This document shows, in pieces, positions 40,642 through 42,460 of a DNA stretch of 42,460 bases. The notes under the pieces were generated by a model. The model was not told the DNA's origin and did not search any database. It saw nothing but the letters and a program-made list of their open reading frames with translations. The stretch's first letter is position 1; each line of letters starts with the position of its first letter. Source of the DNA: a bacterium (GTDB lineage Bacteria > Planctomycetota > SZUA-567); the NCBI GenBank assembly GCA_003249795.1, contig QKHZ01000061.1, positions 1-42,460 of the forward strand, in the 5' to 3' direction. The position numbers and the translations under genes were made by a program.

Positions 40642-42276
40642 TCAGGATTTTCGTCCGCGGCGGGTGTGGTATTCCACCCCGAGCTTTTTCATCTTTCGCC
40701 ATAAGGTCGATTTGTCGATGCCGAGTTCCTCTGCGGCGGTCGTGCGGTTGCCGTCGTGACGGGTGAGGATCGCAAGCAGCGCCTGCGCTTCGGCTTGCTC
40801 AAGCGGATCGTTTGTGCTGAGAGTGATCTGCCCCTTGCCTGTCTGCGTGTCGAATGACGGGTGCAGCGGCGAGATGCCCATGCCTGCTGTCAGCGGGGTC
40901 AGTGCGCCCGACTGGGGCTGGATTGCCTGGAATGCTGGTTGCGGAAATCCGGGTTGTTGCTGCAGAGCGCCGGGGATCGGCTGTGCCTGCATGGCTGCGC
41001 CCAGACCGCTGGCCTGACGGACTTCCGGCGGCAGTAGCTCCGGCGTCAGTATCGGGCTATGGGTCAGAACCATCGCGTATTCGAGGATGTTTTCAAGTTC
41101 GCGGACATTGCCCGGATATGAATAGTTCAAGAGCATCTGCATGGCGTCGGGGGCGACGGTGCGGATGACTTTGCCGGTGCGGGCGCCGGTGCGCTGCAGC
41201 AGTTTTTTCACAAGAAGCGGAATGTCCTCGCGGCGCAACAGCAGCGGCGGCAGTTCAAGTCGGATGATGTTGAGACGGTAGTAAAGATCATCGCGGAATT
41301 GGCCGCGGCGGACTGACTCGGCCAGTGGTGTCGAGGATGTCACAATCAGCCGCACGTCCGACTGGATCGGACTGTAGCTTCCCATCGGTTCAAACGTCCG
41401 CTCCTGAATTGAGCGAAGCAGGCGAACCTGCAGTGCTGTCGAGATCCCACCGAGGTCTTCCAGAATCAGCGTCCCGTTTTTCGCACGAGCAAAGGCGCCG
41501 GGTTTGTCGCGGGTGGCGGCAGGGAACGCGTTTTTGACGTAACCAAACAGCTCCGGTTCAAGTAGAGTGTCGGGCATGTCGCCACAGACGACGCTCTCGC
41601 AGGGCTTGCGCTTGCGTGAGGACAGCTCGTGCAGGATTCTGGCGACGAGTGTCTTGCCGCTGCCGCGCGGGCCTTCGATCAGGACGAGGCTGTCGCTTTG
41701 GGCGATGTCGGGCAGAATCGTTTGAAGACGCCGGAGGGCAGGGCTTTTTCCGATCAGATCCAGCAATTCATACTGCTCTTCAAGCTGCGCTTGCAGAACC
41801 GACTGCTCGTGCAGATTTTCGATAATTGCAATCGCCTGCGCCTGCTCGCCGCCCTGACTTGAAGAATTTGAAGAGGCGGGAAGAAAGACGGTTCGGATTC
41901 GGACGGGGATCGTCTGGCTATCGCGTGCGGGCAGATTGCCGGTGCGGGTGGGCAGCGACTGCTGCTGTTGCAATGTCTCCTGCAGCGCCTGCGTCAGGTC
42001 GTAACTCTCCGGTGAAAAGATCGCGTCATAAGGCTTGCCGTTAAATGCGGATTCCGGTTGCGGGTTATGATCTTGCGCTTGCGACGGCATCCGCCCCTGC
42101 ACAGGTTCAGCGCCGGAGGTTTCATCAAGCGGCTCAGTGAGGCTGCTTGTAAAAACGACGGCGGCGGGGTTGATCTGCAGGATCGTCCAATCGACAGCGA
42201 CCCGGACAACGCCCTCGGCGAGTTCGGAGACAACAGGATCAAACCAGTTTTCGTTGCCGCTACCAAATTCTTGCAT
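40642..42276 (-). CDS. NtrC-like AAA+ transcriptional regulator with a degenerate sigma-54 contact loop
   Basis: 544 residues from ATG 42276 (the open frame extends to 42330). Residues 8-100 and the next 60 look PAS-like and Gln-rich. The AAA+ domain starts near 170: Walker A GPRGSGKT (202-209), Walker B TLILED (269-274), and FRDDLYYRLNIIRLELPPL with the R fingers. The Fis-type helix-turn-helix ends the protein (GNRTTAAEELGIDKSTLWRKMKKLG). The GAFTGA loop that touches sigma-54 is replaced by NAFPAA at residues 249-254 (41515-41532), and the Walker B DE order is reversed to ED. It may not activate sigma-54 normally. Confidence 0.9.
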   Translation of the reverse strand: MQEFGSGNENWFDPVVSELAEGVVRVAVDWTILQINPAAVVFTSSLTEPLDETSGAEPVQGRMPSQAQDHNPQPESAFNGKPYDAIFSPESYDLTQALQETLQQQQSLPTRTGNLPARDSQTIPVRIRTVFLPASSNSSSQGGEQAQAIAIIENLHEQSVLQAQLEEQYELLDLIGKSPALRRLQTILPDIAQSDSLVLIEGPRGSGKTLVARILHELSSRKRKPCESVVCGDMPDTLLEPELFGYVKNAFPAATRDKPGAFARAKNGTLILEDLGGISTALQVRLLRSIQERTFEPMGSYSPIQSDVRLIVTSSTPLAESVRRGQFRDDLYYRLNIIRLELPPLLLRREDIPLLVKKLLQRTGARTGKVIRTVAPDAMQMLLNYSYPGNVRELENILEYAMVLTHSPILTPELLPPEVRQASGLGAAMQAQPIPGALQQQPGFPQPAFQAIQPQSGALTPLTAGMGISPLHPSFDTQTGKGQITLSTNDPLEQAEAQALLAILTRHDGNRTTAAEELGIDKSTLWRKMKKLGVEYHTRRGRKS

Positions 42277-42370
42277 ATGCCTGCTGGTCTTCCTTGCGAA
42301 AATGCAATATATGAGTTTAGTTATCCACAATCTTTTTGCATGGGGAATTGTTGGGATTTGTTCCTGTGTC

Positions 42371-42387
42371 GATTAAAAATTTTAATC
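42371..42387. repeat. 17-bp AT palindrome upstream of the NtrC-like gene
   Basis: GATTAAAA-A-TTTTAATC, perfect 8-bp arms with a single centre base, about 95 bp before the regulator's ATG in an AT-rich stretch that runs to the window end. It could be an autoregulatory operator; the plus-strand copy is also followed by a short T-run. Confidence 0.35.
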
Positions 42388-42460
42388 TCTTTTTGTATAA
42401 GAATTTATATATCAACTTAATTCGTAAATTATAAATGGTATGGAGTGTAGTATCCGAAAA

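Noticed and set aside
40642-42330. Calling the regulator an ordinary sigma-54 activator
   Set aside because: The GAFTGA loop and Walker B acid order differ, so only the fold and not the function is supported.

Overview
This window looks like a chromosomal segment from a member of the PVC superphylum, most likely Lentisphaerota or Kiritimatiellota, with Verrucomicrobiota as the alternative. The evidence is a small Minf_1886-type protein (12550..12972), a family I know as restricted to Verrucomicrobia, Planctomycetes and relatives. It sits next to eukaryote-like signalling proteins (a Ser/Thr kinase and a DUSP23-like phosphatase), a GntR/LacI hybrid regulator, a class II photolyase and a pyrophosphate-type phosphofructokinase. 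Base composition is moderately GC-rich and even, except in the AT-richer membrane and cell-surface genes at the left end. I see no insertion sequence, prophage, CRISPR array, tRNA or rRNA. The genus is not resolvable by reading.

Layout. 1-7.1 kb (+): cell-surface and carbohydrate genes. These are a YfhO-like polytopic protein cut by the window edge, a membrane-anchored GT2 glycosyltransferase, a GHL6-like glycoside-hydrolase-fold protein bracketed by two strong terminator hairpins, and a large unknown polytopic protein. 7.2-10.9 kb (+): a tightly overlapping operon of a single-span KAP-rich protein, lipB, lipA, tmk and holB, with a recognisable promoter in front. 11.2-17.2 kb (+): a small membrane protein, a RicT/YaaT (PSP1) protein and a Minf_1886 protein that are translationally coupled. 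They are followed by a DUSP23-like phosphatase, a membrane-anchored Ser/Thr kinase, a secreted helical-repeat protein and a lipoprotein-like TPR/SPOR protein. 17.3-20.8 kb (+): mutS and an esterase. 20.9-24.1 kb (+): gcvT, gcvH and gcvPA, closed by a canonical terminator; gcvPB is not next door. 24.3-25.5 kb (+): a receiver-first histidine kinase with its own promoter.

25.5-33.7 kb (-): a GntR/LacI regulator downstream of a conserved information-processing run. Read in the direction of transcription it is glmU-like (N domain only), prs, rplY, pth, rpsF, a 317-bp non-coding gap, ssb, rpsR, rplI and dnaB. 34.0-37.4 kb (-): pfp, a SIS-domain isomerase/deaminase and a PIG-L deacetylase, led by a 14-bp perfect palindrome. 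37.6-40.0 kb (-): a class II photolyase and a NodB-like deacetylase. 40.2-40.6 kb (+): a DUF2007/zinc-ribbon protein. 40.6-42.3 kb (-): a sigma-54-activator-like AAA+ regulator whose GAFTGA loop is degenerate.

How they fit together. LipB and LipA make the lipoyl group that GcvH needs, so lipoate synthesis and part of its client complex lie in one window. The kinase and phosphatase could be a writer/eraser pair acting near the cell envelope, where the adjacent secreted repeat and SPOR proteins also belong. The pfp-SIS-PIG-L operon can be read as deacetylation of an N-acetyl sugar, deamination of the amino-sugar phosphate to fructose 6-phosphate, and its PPi-dependent phosphorylation. This resembles the archaeal Dac/GlmD chitin route and is the most attractive candidate for a new system here, but it is inference. 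All calls come from reading motifs; no database search was possible.
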